Source of the DNA: Candidatus Gracilibacteria bacterium GN02-872
Lineage (GTDB): Bacteria; Patescibacteriota; Gracilibacteria; BD1-5; UBA6164
Assembly (NCBI GenBank): GCA_003260325.1
Contig: MOLU01000002.1
Span: 1-64,000 of the forward strand
Reading direction: 5' to 3'
DNA length: 64,000 nucleotides
Every line of letters begins with the position of its first letter. Within the stretch, counting starts at the first letter, position 1. The notes under the pieces were generated by a model. It worked only from the letters and a program-made list of their open reading frames with translations, had not been told where the DNA came from and ran no database searches. Positions 30,792 through 41,902 of this stretch are shown here, one piece after another. The position numbers and the translations under genes were made by a program.

Positions 30792-31136
30792 ATGAAAACT
30801 CATTACTATAAAGAAGATATTTTAGAAATTTGTAAAAATAAACACTTGACTGTTGAAGAAATATTTTCTGAATTATCAAAGCTTTATCCTGAAGCCTGAA
30901 AATCGTCTGTTTATAGAAATGTTGAAGAGATGGTGAAAGACTGAGAACTTAAAAAAGTCGTTTGAGTAGGTAAAAAAGCTTACTTTGAAAATACTAAACA
31001 CAAACACATTCACTTAATTGACAAAAATACTTGAGAAATTTTTGATTTAGATGAAAACTTAAAAATACTAAATTTGCCTAAAAATTTTATTGTTTCAGAT
31101 ATGGATATAAAAATATTTTGAGAATTTAAAAAATAA
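30792..31136 (+). CDS. Fur/PerR-family metalloregulator
   Basis: 114 residues, about 20 shorter than typical Fur. Winged helix: HLTVEEIFSELSKLYPE, KSSVYRNVEEMVKDGELKKV; then the dimerisation part with NTKHKHIHLIDKNTGEIFDLDEN, carrying the H-x-H ligands, usually HHDHLIC. The CxxC structural zinc pairs are missing, which is unusual. It precedes a peroxiredoxin by 3 bases, so control of peroxide defence in the manner of PerR is a fair inference. Confidence 0.85.
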
Positions 31137-31139
31137 ATT

Positions 31140-31613
31140 ATGAAAATCAATTTAGAAAATAAATATAAAATACTTCTTGAAAACTGAGAAGTAAAAACAA
31201 AAACTCTTTGAGAAATACTTTCTGTTTCACCAAAAACTATTCTTTATTTTTATCCTAGAGATAATAGTTCAGGTTGTTCTGTTGAAAATAGAGACTTTTC
31301 TTGCATGAAGGATGAATTTTTAGCTTTTTGATTTCAGCTTGTTTGAGTTTCGAAAGACTCTATAGAAAGCCATAAACAGTTTAAATTGAATTATAATCTG
31401 GATATTCCGTTGATTTCAGATGAAGATTTAGTTTTACATAATGAATTTTGACTTTATACAGAAAAAAGTAGATTTTGAAAAACAGTTATGACAGTTGATA
31501 GAAGTACTTTTTTTCTTGATTCAGAGTGAAATATTTTAAAAGAATATAGAAAAATAAGAGCAAAAAATCACGTAAAAACTATTTTAAAAGAATTAAAAAA
31601 AGCTTCAAAGTAA
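31140..31613 (+). CDS. Peroxiredoxin, Bcp/PrxQ type
   Basis: 157 residues, thioredoxin fold. LYFYPRDNSSGCSVENRDFSCM carries the peroxidatic Cys (GCS, normally GCT) and a Cys ten residues further that could serve as the resolving residue; the usual C-x4-C spacing is not kept. VGVSKDSIESHKQFKLNY and GKTVMTVDRSTFFLDSEG are family blocks; the Thr and Arg of the active site (P-x3-TxxC, R) are partly altered. It reduces peroxides. Operon with the Fur-like regulator. Confidence 0.88.
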
Positions 31614-31622
31614 GCTTTTTTA
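31595..31622. terminator. Bidirectional terminator overlapping two stop codons
   Basis: AAAAAAAGCTT-CAAAGT-AAGCTTTTTTA. It contains the end of the peroxiredoxin gene and the stop of the convergent YgjV-like gene. Confidence 0.7.
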
Positions 31623-32378
31623 GTTTTCTATTTCTATAAATTTTTTTCATTTTTTAAAAAGATATATTTTTACAGAATTTGCCTTTTTGTAATAAGATTT
31701 TATTTTTCATCAAAATTTTGTAATTTTGTTTTGGAATCATCATTTTTTTAATTTTAAATAATCATAAAAAGTCACAAATCTTCAAAGATCAGGCTTTGGT
31801 TTCGATAGAATTCACATTATTTTATCTACAAAGTAAACTCTTTCTCATTCCTCTTTTATCATTTTGTACATTGTAATAATCAAAATTCCTTGAACTATAG
31901 ATTCGCTTATTATTCATCAAATACTTACTGTTCAAATATTAAAAGTTAACCAACAAATAGATGATATTAACATAAATAAGCGAAATTTTATTCTTTCAAA
32001 GAAAAAGAATCAATAAGCTGATAGACAAGATGCTATAATCGGTAAAATTGATAATTTTCATTCATAAGTTATTACTCAAAACACCAAAACAGCAGCAATT
32101 ACTCACAAAAAAATTTTTTTATTTCTTTTGTATTTTAAAGATAAGAAAGAACGAGCAATTGCAACTAAACAACTTGCCATAGCAGAAAAAGTTCACAAAA
32201 AATAAAAATGTGCCATCCGAACTAGATTTGATCAGATAAATATTTTTATTGTTTTTTTGTCATCTTTTTGCATATATCACATAATTGAAATACCCATTGC
32301 AAAAATTCATAATCATTGTCAAATTGGGTTTTCTTGTATAGCTTGCACAAACGGATTGGATACTAAAAATTCAAACAT
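31620..32378 (-). CDS. YgjV-like inner membrane protein
   Basis: 252 residues. Helices in the order seen in the YgjV family: GLGIFAMGISIIGYMQKDDKKTIKIF, then MAHFYFLGTFSAMASCLVAIAR, a loop with LKYKRNKK, and further hydrophobic hairpins (IFLGVIAAVLVFGVITY, LSILPIIASCLSAYGFF). It extends past two UGA codons to a basic C-terminal tail. The function of YgjV proteins is unknown; a transport-like role is sometimes assumed. Confidence 0.7.
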
Positions 32379-32508
32379 TTATTTAAAATAAAAAATAAAA
32401 CTTTTATATATTAAAACATAAAAATATTATATTGTCAAGAAAATGATTATTTTTGATTTTCTTTTTCTTTTTTTTTGTTTAAAATAAATAAAAATTAACA
32501 AATTAATT

Positions 32509-33648
32509 ATGAAAAAAGATTTTTTAGAATGAAAAAAAATAGCAATTGTTTGTGATTGGATAAAAGATTTATGATGAGCAGAGCTTGTTCTAGCGCAATT
32601 ACTTGAAATTTTTCCAGAAGCAGATATTTTTACAAGTGTTTTTTTTCAGAAAAATAATACGATTTTTACTTGAAGAAATATAAAAACTAGTTATATTCAA
32701 AAAATTCCTATTCTAAATAAATCTCATAAATTAGCCCTTACTATGAGACCAAAAGCATTTGAAAGATTTGATTTCAGTAATTATGATATAGTTATAAGTT
32801 CTTCAAGCGCAGAAAGTAAATGAGTTATTACAAAGCCAGAGGCACTTCATATTTGCTATTGTCACACTCCAACACGTTATTTTTGGAGTCACTATCACGA
32901 ATACTTGAATATGATGGAATTTGGTCTTTTAAATCCTATTTGAAAATGGCTTATGCCAAAAATTGTTCATAAACTTAGGATTTGGGATTTTTGTGCAAGT
33001 AAAAGACCAGATTTTTTCATAGCAAACAGTAAAAACACAAAAAATAGAATTAAAAAATATTACAAAAGAGAAGCTGAAGTAATTTATCCTTGTGTTGAAA
33101 TTGAAAAATTTATATTTAATGCAGAAAAAGAAGATTTTTATCTTTATGTTTGAAGATGTATTCCTTATAAAAAGTTTGATTTGATTGTTGATGCCTTTAA
33201 TAAAAACTGAAAAAAAATAATTATTGTCACAAATACTGATAATAAACTTTACAGAAAACTAAAATCTATTTCAAAAGAGAATATTTCTTGGAAACTAAAT
33301 ATAAAAAGAGAAGAAATTTATGAACTTTATAGTAAGGCAAAGGCCTTTCTGTTTCCTCCAGAAGAGGATTTCTGACTTGTGCCAATTGAAGCTATGGCAA
33401 GCGGAACTCCAGTTATTGCCTATTGAAAAGGAGGGGCTCTTGAAACTGTAGTTTCAGGGAAAACTTGAATATTTTTCTCAGAACAGACAATAAATAGCTT
33501 AAATAAAGCAATTGAAGAATTTGAAAAAATGAGTTTTGATGCAAATGAGATTAGAGATTATTCAAAAAATTTTGATAAAAAAATATTTAAAGAAAATATT
33601 TTAAAATTTATAGAAGAAAAATTAGAAAATAAAAAAATCCCAATTTAA
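32509..33648 (+). CDS. Glycosyltransferase family 4 protein
   Basis: 379 residues, GT-B fold. The N-terminal half has the Gly-rich loop WIKDLGGAELVLAQLLE and ICYCHTPTRYFW; the C-terminal donor domain has YPCVEIEKF, FYLYVGRCIPYKKFDLIVDAF and the EX7E motif within FPPEEDFGLVPIEAMASGTPVIA. It would transfer a sugar from a nucleotide donor, probably for surface glycans. Followed by a weak hairpin and decayed DNA, so it is probably transcribed alone. Confidence 0.88.
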
Positions 33649-33653
33649 GGGAT

Positions 33654-33812
33654 TTATCTAGTTAAATTTTCTTCTATTCTTGATAAAATAGTTTTATTGA
33701 TTAAATTGCTTCCGTTGTTTATCATTTCCATTAAGTGATCTATATTTAAAACAAAAACTTTTAGATTTTTTATTGCTCTAACTGTAGCTGTTTTATTATT
33801 AAAATTTATAAA
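33654..33812 (-). pseudogene. Decayed partial copy of the cNMP-binding gene
   Basis: The reverse strand encodes the last about 52 residues of a cNMP-binding protein (NKTATVRAIKNLKVFV... LSRIEENLTR, TAG-free to TAA at 33654). It is nearly identical to the end of the intact gene at 34666-35058. The N-terminal half is absent: a TAA and unrelated AT-rich DNA replace it, with no start. The copies flank the Nudix gene, so a duplication of about 1 kb with loss is likely. Confidence 0.75.
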
Positions 33813-33995
33813 AAATAATTTGACTTTTTTTTAACATTAATAAAAATATTTGCATAAAATCACTTGACTTATAATGGTTTCTTATGAATGACCTATTTGA
33901 TATTTAGATTTTTATGAAGAATACTGATGAAAATCTGTATGAAAAAAAATAACTTCAGGTAAATTAACAAACATAGATTTTTTAATGATAACAAA
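33813..33995 (+). other. Leader region of the Nudix gene
   Basis: AT-rich, with TTGCAT (33850) and TATAAT (33870-33875) as a possible promoter, spacing only 14 bp. Two tiny ORFs (7 and 12 codons) begin at 33884 and 33914 and show no relation to known proteins. Confidence 0.35.
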
Positions 33996-34469
33996 ATGAC
34001 TGACAAATTTATTACAGATAAGTGAAAAAGCTTTAATTTTACTTTTAAAGAAAATGATTTTAATTTTCCAAAGGATAGAGTTACTAGCATAGCTTGAGTT
34101 ATCTTTGATGAAAATTGAGATATTGTAACTATTGAGCTTGATAGATGAATTGATATTCCCTGAGGTCATATAAAGATATGAGAAACTATAAAAGAAGCAT
34201 TAATTAGAGAATGTATGGAAGAGGCTTTTATAGAAATAGATGATTTAAAAATAAGTTCCATAATAGAATCAGATTATTTTTGAACAAAAAAAGAAGATTT
34301 AACTTATATGTTGATTTTTTCTTGAAAGTTGAAAAAAGAATTGTTATTTCAAGAAAATAAAGAATCTAAAAAGAGAATTTATATTTCACCAAAAGATTTT
34401 TTATTAAATTATACTTGAAATAAGGAATTTATGGAGAAAATAATTTTTAATGCAATTAATTATAAATAA
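33996..34469 (+). CDS. Nudix hydrolase
   Basis: 157 residues. The Nudix box GHIKIGETIKEALIRECMEEAF fits G-x5-E-x7-REUxEExGU except that the late Gly is Ala (EEAF); the catalytic Glu pair and Arg are intact. It is preceded by AGVIFDENGDIVTIELDRGIDIPGG. Substrate, a nucleoside diphosphate linked to X, cannot be told. A truncated copy occurs at 44377-44540. A 12-codon ORF (MKILLVNNQFGS) overlaps the stop and looks like the start of a lost gene. Confidence 0.85.
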
Positions 34470-34665
34470 TGAAAATTCTTTTAGTTAACAATCAATTTTG
34501 AAGTTAAAAAAATAAAGTAGTTTTAATTTTTAAATCAACCTAAAAAAATAACTCCTGTTCACTACAGAAATCATTTAATTCAAAATTTATAAGGTTTTTT
34601 TATTTATTCTACTTTTTTGGGAGCAGTTAATTTATAGGGTTTTTTTTATTTAAAGTAAATCATTT

Positions 34666-35058
34666 TTATCTAGTTAAATTTTCTTCTATTCTTGATAAAA
34701 TAGTTTTATTGATCAAATTGCTTCCGTTATTTATCAAATCCATCAAATGATCAAAATTTAAAACCAAAACCTCACAATCTTTTAATGCTCTAACTGTAGC
34801 TGTTCTGTTTTCTTCATTTAATAAAGCTATTTCTCAAAAAATATCTCAGAAACCAAGTTCGGCAACTCTTTGACCTCAAATTATGATTTCCACATTTCCA
34901 GATTTTAAGATATATCATTCTCAGTTTGATTCTTCGTGTTCCATTATGATTATTTCTCATTGTAAATATTTTCTGATTTCACAATTTTTTATGATATTGT
35001 CAATGATTTCTTTATCAATTCACTCAAAAATTTTTAAAGAATAAATTCTTTCAAACAT
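34666..35058 (-). CDS. Cyclic nucleotide-binding domain protein (Crp-like sensor domain only)
   Basis: 130 residues, one cNMP-binding beta barrel with GYILKSGNVEIII, ELGFGDIFGEIALLNEENRTATVRA (phosphate-binding cassette: GE.AL....R.A) and a C-terminal helix ending SRIEENLTR. No DNA-binding or effector domain follows, so it may act by binding a partner. A C-terminal half copy lies at 33654-33812. Intact FGE-AL and R suggest it can bind cyclic nucleotides. Confidence 0.85.
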
Positions 35059-35148
35059 ATAATTTTATTTAAATAATAATATAAAGTATTTTATCATAAA
35101 AAAAAGTATTTTGCAAAAAATCAATAAAATATTCTTTTTAAAAATTTA

Positions 35149-35176
35149 TTTACAAACAATAAAAATATTTTATAAT
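35149..35176 (+). promoter_or_regulatory. Promoter of FecR-like gene
   Basis: TTTACA, 16 bp, TATAAT, 103 bases before the ATG at 35279; the leader is almost pure AT. Confidence 0.55.
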
Positions 35177-35278
35177 ACTTTTTGCAATAATATTTTTTAA
35201 AAAAAATTGTTTTTTTATATTTTATGAATATTATATACAAAACAATAATTTAATAATTTATTTTATTTTCTGTAATTT

Positions 35279-36811
35279 ATGACTACAAGAAGAAATAGAT
35301 ATTCGTGACATAATTCCTTTTCAAAAAATATAAAAGACTACATAGTTCCTATTATTTGATGAATTTTGATTTTGTTTTTGATTTGGTCTTTATTTTTAAA
35401 ATGATGAAATAAAGCTCCAGTAAATGATGAAAACAGAGTTTGAATAGCTATTACAAAGGATGCTGATTCTTGAGCTAGCATAAGTTATGCTTGATGAAGT
35501 AAAAGAGATATTTCAGAAGTAAAAGCTCTTTATAAATGAGAAAAAATAACTGTTTCATCTGGAAGAGTAAAACTTTCTGATGCAAATGTTTCTATAAATT
35601 TAAATAAACTTTGAGAGTTAAAATACTTAGAAAACTGAGTTCTTAGTCTTTATTCATGAGAAGCTTGGGTTGATACAAATGCTGCAATAGATATGGAGAT
35701 GAGGTTTGTTAAACTAAAAATTCCTGCAAATGCTCATATTTCACTTTCACAGAATGAAGTAATGTCTACAATTTATGTTATTTCTGGAAATGTTGAAGTT
35801 TCAAATTTAAAATGAAAATCTACAGTTGTTAAAGCAATGGAAAAAATAGAAATTGCTAGAGAATTAGCTAGTGATGAAAAAGCTGATTTAGAATTGAAAA
35901 AACAACCAATAGACTCATTTTTTACAAAATCAAGCTGGTTTACTGTAAACAATGGTGAATCTTACGTAAATTCTTCAAATACAGGTTCAACTGATGATAA
36001 AACTTGAACTTGAAGTGCAACTTGATCAACAAAAACTTGAACTTGAAAAACAATTAAGTCTAAATCAGGAGCTGCTATTTCATGAAAATCAAAACTTTTG
36101 ACATTTTCAAATCTTCTTGATGAGTCAAATGTTTCATCAAATCCTATTTCAGTTTCTTGAGCTTATGATACTGAAGAAGTAGCTAAAATAGAAGTAAACT
36201 GAAAAATCGCAACTTTAAATCCAGAAACTTGAACCTTTAAAGTAGAGTGAGTTTCAGTCCCAAATAAATCAAATGATTTAGTTTTTAAAGTATTTAATAA
36301 AGATGAGGAGTTAAAGGAAAAATTTGTTTATACTGTTTATTACGAAGCTTGAGCTAGTTGAACTAATTGATGAAATTCTTGAAATGATTCTACCTTTAAA
36401 GTAAATACTTTTGAAGTTGATGGTTCTAAATTTGCTTTTACATCACCAACAAGAGAATCTACTTATACAACTTTTGAAGATTTTGTAACAATCAGAGGTT
36501 ATGTTTCAGCAACTTGAATAGATAAAGTTTCTGTGAATGATTTTGTTTTGAAATCTTTTGATTGAAAAAATTGGAGATATCATGCAAGAACTGATTATGG
36601 AAACTTAGCTAACTGAACAAATGTTTATGAAATAAAATATTTTTCTTGAGAAACTATGGTTTACAAAAACTATTTTACAATCATAAAAAAGGATAACTCA
36701 GCTAACACTCAGACAACAACTACAACAAAGACAAATGAAAATCAAGCAACTTGAACTCCTACTAAAAAAACAGAAGATGATACTGAAGAACCTGTTAGAA
36801 CAGCTGATTAA
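35279..36811 (+). CDS. Membrane-anchored FecR-domain protein
   Basis: 510 residues. A basic cytoplasmic N-terminus and one membrane helix (IVPIIGGILILFLIWSLFL, about 22-41) are followed by a FecR-like domain (about 60-195; EVKALYKGEKITVSSGRVKL, LYSGEAWVDTNAAI, RFVKLKIPANAHISLSQNE), a Thr/Gly/Lys linker and two beta-sandwich regions, ending in a Thr-rich tail. The helix points the domains outside. FecR domains can act in signalling or ligand sensing; here no sigma factor is adjacent, so a surface structural role is also possible. Confidence 0.72.
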
Positions 36812-36889
36812 AAATATTTCTAAATCATTTAATGGTTCTGGCTATAATTGGCCATCTTGAGCTACTATTAGAAAAATTTAAACTTAGTT

Positions 36890-36908
36890 GAAAAACTAAG
36901 TTTTTTAT
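36890..36908 (+). terminator. Terminator after FecR-like gene
   Basis: AAACTTAG / CTAAGTTT hairpin with T6, about 80 bases past the stop. Confidence 0.65.
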
Positions 36909-36975
36909 TTTCAAAAAAAATTGAAATTTTTAGAAAAATCATTAAAATACTAAAAATATTTTCTAAAAAAATTTA

Positions 36976-37557
36976 ATGAAAAAATGATATGTTTTCTTTA
37001 TTTGCTGAGTAACTTGAAGTTGAAAATGAACCCTTATAAACTGACTTTTAAAAGAAAATATTTGAAATTTAGAGTTTGCACTTTCTTGTAAAACTAGGGA
37101 ACCAAGACCAGGAGAAATTCCAGGAAAGGATTATGTAAAACTTAGCTTTGAGGAGTTTAAAAAAGAAATAGAAGATTGAGAATTTCTAGAGTATAATTTT
37201 GTCCATAATCAAGACTACTACTGAACAAGAAAAAAGGATGTAATTGACAATTGAATAGAAAAGTGAAAAAATCTTTTAAAAGAGATAGATATGCTGATTG
37301 TGCCACATCTTTTGGAAAATATGAAAAGCTTAAGAAAATATTTTTCAATTATTTACTTAGACTTACCTATAAATACAATAAGAGAAAGAATGCTTAGCAG
37401 AGGTGATTCTGTTGATAATAAAGATTATGAGAATAGAATAGAATCAGCTCAAAAAGAAAAAAATATGAAACACTTAGCTGATTTTGTTGTTGATGCTACA
37501 AATAGTCAAGAGGAGATTTTGAGAGAAGTAAAAGAGTTTATATTAAGTAAAATATAA
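36976..37557 (+). CDS. gmk: Guanylate kinase
   Basis: 193 residues. P-loop CGVTGSGKGT (residues 10-19; three glycines are UGA), then the GMP-binding set SCKTREPRPGEIPGKDYVKLSFEEF and EFLEYNFVHNQDYYGTRKKDV, and the lid IRERMLSRGDS. It phosphorylates GMP to GDP. The stop is 2 bases before the trmD start, so the two are coupled. The length is slightly short of typical (about 205). Confidence 0.93.
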
Positions 37558-37559
37558 AA

Positions 37560-38216
37560 ATGAATTTTCACATAATTACGATTTTTCCAGAAAGCTTTGA
37601 TTCTTACTTTTCTAGCTCTATTATGAAAAAAGCTCAAGATAAAAAGTTATTTTCTATAGATTTTTATAAATTAAATGATTTTAGTAAATCTGCAAGCAAA
37701 AGAGTTGATGATAAAGCTTATGGAATGCATTGACAAGTAATAGAAGCTGAAGTTTTAAGTGAGGCAATAGAATTTATTTTTAAAAAAGTCTGAAAAAAAA
37801 TACCTGTGATTTACTTAACTCCAAGCTGAAAACTTTTAAATCAAGAGGAAGTTGAATATTTTTATGAAAATTTAGAAAATGATTGTATAATCATTTGTGG
37901 ACATTATGAAGGCATTGATCAAAGAATTATAGATTTGTATGTTGATTATCAAGTTAGCATTTGAGAATATGTTTTGAGTAGTGGGGAGCTAAGTTCTATG
38001 GTATTTATAGATGCTATTGTTAGAAATATTCCATGAGTTTTGGGTAATAAGTTAAGTTTAGAAGAAGATAGTTTTTCAAAGAAATTTAACAGAAAAAAAG
38101 AGTATCCAGTTTATACAAGACCAAAAATATTTAAATGATTAAAAGTTCCAGAAGTTTTAATTTCAGGAAATCATAAAGAGATAGAGCTTTGGAAAAAAAA
38201 TAATTTACATAACTAA
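37560..38216 (+). CDS. trmD: tRNA (guanine37-N1)-methyltransferase TrmD
   Basis: 218 residues. NFHIITIFPESFDSYFSSSI at the start, VDDKAYGMHGQVIEAE (normally GGGAGM), IYLTPSGKLLNQ, IIICGHYEGIDQRI and IGEYVLSSGELSSMVFIDAIVR make the SPOUT knot of TrmD. It makes m1G37, which prevents frameshifts. The C-terminal helical domain is shortened by about 20 residues. Operon with gmk and, 11 bases later, a PLDc_N-like gene. Confidence 0.93.
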
Positions 38217-38226
38217 ATAAAAAAAT

Positions 38227-38730
38227 ATGGAAGAAATAAATGTTTATATAAACACACTTTGGCAATCAATAAATTTTGAATTTCTTATAAAGTTTATAAT
38301 TGTCTATGTTTTTATTATTTGGATATCTTTGTTTGTTTGGGTTTGGAAAGATATTAGAAATAGATCTTCTAGTATAATTTTTCAAGTGTTTTGTTTAATA
38401 GTAGCAGTTATTCCTTTTTTGGGTATTTTTCTTTATTTACTTATTAGGCCTTCCAAAACCTTATATGAAAAATATTATGATGAAATAGAATCAAACCTAG
38501 ATATAATTAATGAAATAATTGAAGAAAGGAAGAAACAATTTGAGAAAAAAATAAATAATTCTTTAAAAGAAGAAAAAGCTCAAGTAAAAACTAAAAATTC
38601 AAAGAAAAATAATTATAAATATTTTATAAAAGTTGAAAAAGCAGAAAAAAAATCTGATGAAAAAGAAGTAGAAAAAGCTGAAGAAAAAGATGAACCAAGA
38701 ATTACTCAAATAAAGAAAAAGACATTTTAA
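38227..38730 (+). CDS. Membrane protein with PLDc_N-like helices and charged tail
   Basis: 167 residues. Two membrane helices (about 19-41 and 53-74) with the pattern VWVWKDIRNRSSS...PFLGIFLYLLIRPSKTL, characteristic of the PLDc_N domain, and then a long Lys/Glu-rich cytoplasmic tail predicted to be helical. No catalytic part follows. It uses no UGA. Likely a small membrane scaffold of the gmk-trmD operon; the function is unknown. Confidence 0.7.
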   Translation: MEEINVYINTLWQSINFEFLIKFIIVYVFIIWISLFVWVWKDIRNRSSSIIFQVFCLIVAVIPFLGIFLYLLIRPSKTLYEKYYDEIESNLDIINEIIEERKKQFEKKINNSLKEEKAQVKTKNSKKNNYKYFIKVEKAEKKSDEKEVEKAEEKDEPRITQIKKKTF

Positions 38731-38760
38731 AAAAGAGAAGATTTAATCTTCTCTTTTTTT
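38731..38760. terminator. Bidirectional terminator
   Basis: AAAAGAGAAGATTTAATCTTCTCTTTT with T tract; it covers the end of the trigger factor gene. Confidence 0.75.
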
Positions 38761-40054
38761 ATTTTTTATCATAAAAACTGTCAATAATTTTTCTATAAAT
38801 CATTCTTTGTTTTAGTTCTTCATAGTATCTATTTCCAGGAACATAAAGTTCTTTTAGTCTCTTTATTACGTCTTCATTTCCAAATCTAGCAATTATTTTA
38901 TCAGTTTCAGATTTTACTTCTTCATCTGTCAATTCAACTTTTTCAAGAGTAGCAAGTTTTGCTAAAATAAGCTCTCAGTGAAGTCTTTTTAAAGCATTTT
39001 CTTTTACATGTTGTTCTTTATAATCTTCCTCTGTTAATTTCAAACTTTCTAAATAATCAACCATTCTTATTCCATTTTGAGCCATATTTTGCTTAATTTC
39101 CTCAAAAACTCTATTTGTTTGTTCAGCTAAAAGTTTGTCTCAAATTTGTACTTTTGTATGTTTTAATAATTCTTCAATCAATTCAAGTTCTTCTTCCATT
39201 CTCAAATTTGCCTCTTTTGTTTCAGTTATTTCTTCTTTTATCAGTTTTTTAAATCAATCTAAATCTAGTTTTTTACCTCTAAGTTGCTCTATAAATTCCT
39301 CAGTAAATTCAGGTTTTGTAGCTTTTTCTACTTTGTCAATTTTTACTTCAAAAACAGTTTCTTTCCCAGCAAAATCAACATTATGATAATCTTTAGGGAA
39401 GTTAATTTCAAGTTTAAATTTGTCACCTTTTTTGTGTCAAACAAGACCTTCTTCAAATCATTCTACAAGCATTTTAGAACCCAAAACAATAGGATATTGT
39501 TCCATATTTGTATTATCTAAGTTTTTTCCTTCTTTATCAAATCATTTAGTGCTAATTGTTGCTCTGTCTCACATTACTAAAGCCTCATCAGCTTCAGTAA
39601 AATTAGTAAACCTAGTTTGTATATCATTTAAAGCATTCTCTACTTCTTGTTCAGTAACTTTTGTTTTTTTCTTTTTTAGAGAAATATTTTTATAAGTGTC
39701 TGCAATTTCAACTTCAGGCAAAACTTCAATATGAATTCTTATTTTTAAAGGATTCTCAGAAATAATTTCTGTGATTTCTCATTGTCAAATAGGAATTATT
39801 TTTTCTTGTCTAAGCGCGTTTCTGTAAATATTATCAATAGCTTTTTCAAGAGTCATAGAAGCAAGTCTTTCTTCACCAAACTCTCTAACAATTACTTCTT
39901 CTGGAATTTTAGCTCATTTTCTAAATCATTTGATTGTTGCATTTTTTTCTACATCTTTTAAAACTTCTTTTCTGTATTTTGCTAAATTTTCAGTTTTTTC
40001 CTCAACTACTAGCTCAACTATAGAGTTTTCTAGATTTTTTCTTTCGATTTTCAT
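38759..40054 (-). CDS. tig: Trigger factor
   Basis: 431 residues, full length. N-terminal ribosome-binding domain with the signature IKGFRKGAKIPEEVIVREFG (about 42-61), a central FKBP-like domain (GDRATISTKGF... LGSKMLVEGFEEGLVGHKKGD, about 155-240), and a long helical C-terminal chaperone arm. It shields nascent chains at the ribosome exit and has prolyl isomerase folds. It is transcribed alone, convergent to the gmk-trmD operon. Confidence 0.93.
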
Positions 40055-40151
40055 TTTTTTTAAATTAGTTCAAATAAATTAAAACTTTTAAATTATAAAC
40101 AAAAAATATTTTATTTCAAATTTTTGTTTACTTTTAGCATTTCTCAAATTT

Positions 40152-41264
40152 TTAATAATTTCACATTTTATAATCAAATCATCAAATTTCGTCATTATAA
40201 AAGTAAATTATTCAATAATTTTTTTCTTGTTGATAATCAATTGGAATATAGTTAATATATTTTTTTTCAAATAATTCTTGTGGAAACAAAGCTATTTTTC
40301 AAGTTTCTTCTTTGTATTTTTGATTTGCTTCATCTAAGTAAAATACATTTAACTCACGAATTGCTTTGTTTAAATAATTTCAGCAATTTGTAGCTGAAAA
40401 TCATAATTCTTCATTTGGAATATTTTCTTTTCTGATTTTTTCTATATTTTTTAATAAATCTCAGTTTAAATCTATTTTTTCATCAAAAATATTTTTTCAT
40501 AAATTATATAATTCACTAGAAAATCAAGAACAAATTTGGTTATTTTTAGCTGAATAATTAGCCATATTTAAAAACATAAAAAATGATTTCTCTCTATTTC
40601 ATCATCTTCCTTCCAAAATAGAAATTAAATTTTTTGCTCATAAAGGTGATCAATCTGTTACTGAAGTGACTTTATAGTATTTCACTGCATTTTTAAAGTC
40701 TTTTAAATAAAAATAATAAATAAAAGCTAAATTGTAGACTACATCACTATTTTTACAAGGATTTTTGTATTTCTCTTCTGTAAATAATTTCTCTAAATTG
40801 TCTTCTTTTTCAATTAAATTTATTTTTTCTAAATCACAAAAATTTTTTACTCATTTTAATCAAATTTTTTCAGCTTGCATTTTTAACTCTTCTTGTCTCT
40901 GTTTAGGTAAATCTTCATATCTTATGTTATATGATGGCAGAAGTAATTCTCAAAAAATATAAGGTTCGCTAAAATAAGGATTTAATTCAGTAATTAAGTC
41001 AATCATTGGGAAAAGGTATTTTTTGTAAGCACTTGTTATAGCATTTCCTCAAATATATTGAATAGCTTCAAGCCAATAATAATCTGCTTTTATATTTTTA
41101 AAACCAAAATAACTATTTAAAGCTGATTGTTTTGTTGGTAAAAACTCTGGATGTTCAACCAAAATTTTCTTAATTTCTTTTTGTTTTTCATAATTTAAAT
41201 TTTGAGTTTTGAAAAAAATAAAAATTGCAAAAATCAAAAAAATTATTAAAAATATTTTTTTCAT
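40152..41264 (-). CDS. Membrane-anchored TPR-like protein of unknown function
   Basis: 370 residues. N-terminal hydrophobic anchor (KKIFLIIFLIFAIFIFF) is followed by an all-helical domain with TPR-like segments (YYWLEAIQYIGGNAIT, YNLAFIYYFYLKDFKNAVKYYKV, SFFMFLNMANYSAKNNQ). Proteins with this layout are common in Gracilibacteria-type genomes but uncharacterised. The end (GIIYFYNDEIGGFDYKMGNY) continues through UGA-UGA to TAA. It lies 11 bases after the KH/R3H gene. Confidence 0.65.
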
Positions 41265-41275
41265 AAATAAAAAAA

Positions 41276-41773
41276 TTATATTTCGACTGAATCTATATCT
41301 ATAGAAAGCCTTCTGTCAGCTTTACATATATAAATTCTTCTTTCACTTCATTCTCAAATACTTTTTGTAAAAATATCTTCATTTCAGTATTCAGCCACTA
41401 TTGCATGAATTTTTTTTCTATCATAAGCCGAGTAAAAAGGCATTTTTAAATCTTCTCAAGTTCTTTCTACATACTTTACTTTTGAAATAATAAAATCTTT
41501 CAATCTTTCATCTTTTGACTTTAAATAGTCATTTACTTCTAAGTAAATTTTTACTCTTTTATCTTCAGCTAAATCTCACAAAATCATCAATTTTAAGATG
41601 TGAGTTATTGCTTCTAGATTTTTTCCATGAGGTCAAATCAACTTTCAAGAATCTAAACTTTCTACTTTTACCAAAAAAATATTTTCTTCTTTTTGGCTAA
41701 CTTCCAGATGTTCAAACTGAACTCATAAATTTGTAAAAAATTCTTTAGCTTTTTGTTTAATTATATTTTCCAT
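41276..41773 (-). CDS. KH/R3H RNA-binding protein (Jag/KhpB-like)
   Basis: 165 residues. KH domain with SGKLIGPHGKNLEAITHILKL (GxxG loop GPHG), then an R3H domain with MPFYSAYDRKKIHAIVAEYG and the end RRIYICKADR. The N-terminal Jag domain is missing. Such proteins bind RNA and influence cell division and sRNA function in Gram-positives. It is upstream of the TPR-like gene on the same strand; no YidC or rpmH is next to it. Confidence 0.85.
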
Positions 41774-41902
41774 AATTTTATTTTAAAAAAATATTTGTAT
41801 AAGATTACTAAAAAATTTATTTGTTGCAAGTTTTTTTTACTTAATTTTGACATTTTGCAAAAAATATTTATCTTTATAAAAAATATTTTTTAATTATAAT
41901 AA

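Noticed and set aside
34470..34665. Another gene after the Nudix gene (starting MKILLVNNQFGS)
   Set aside because: It stops after 12 codons and no continuation is seen in other frames; at best a remnant.
36812..36889. Small ORF or RNA after the FecR-like gene
   Set aside because: The ORF runs into the terminator and shows no start signal or motif.
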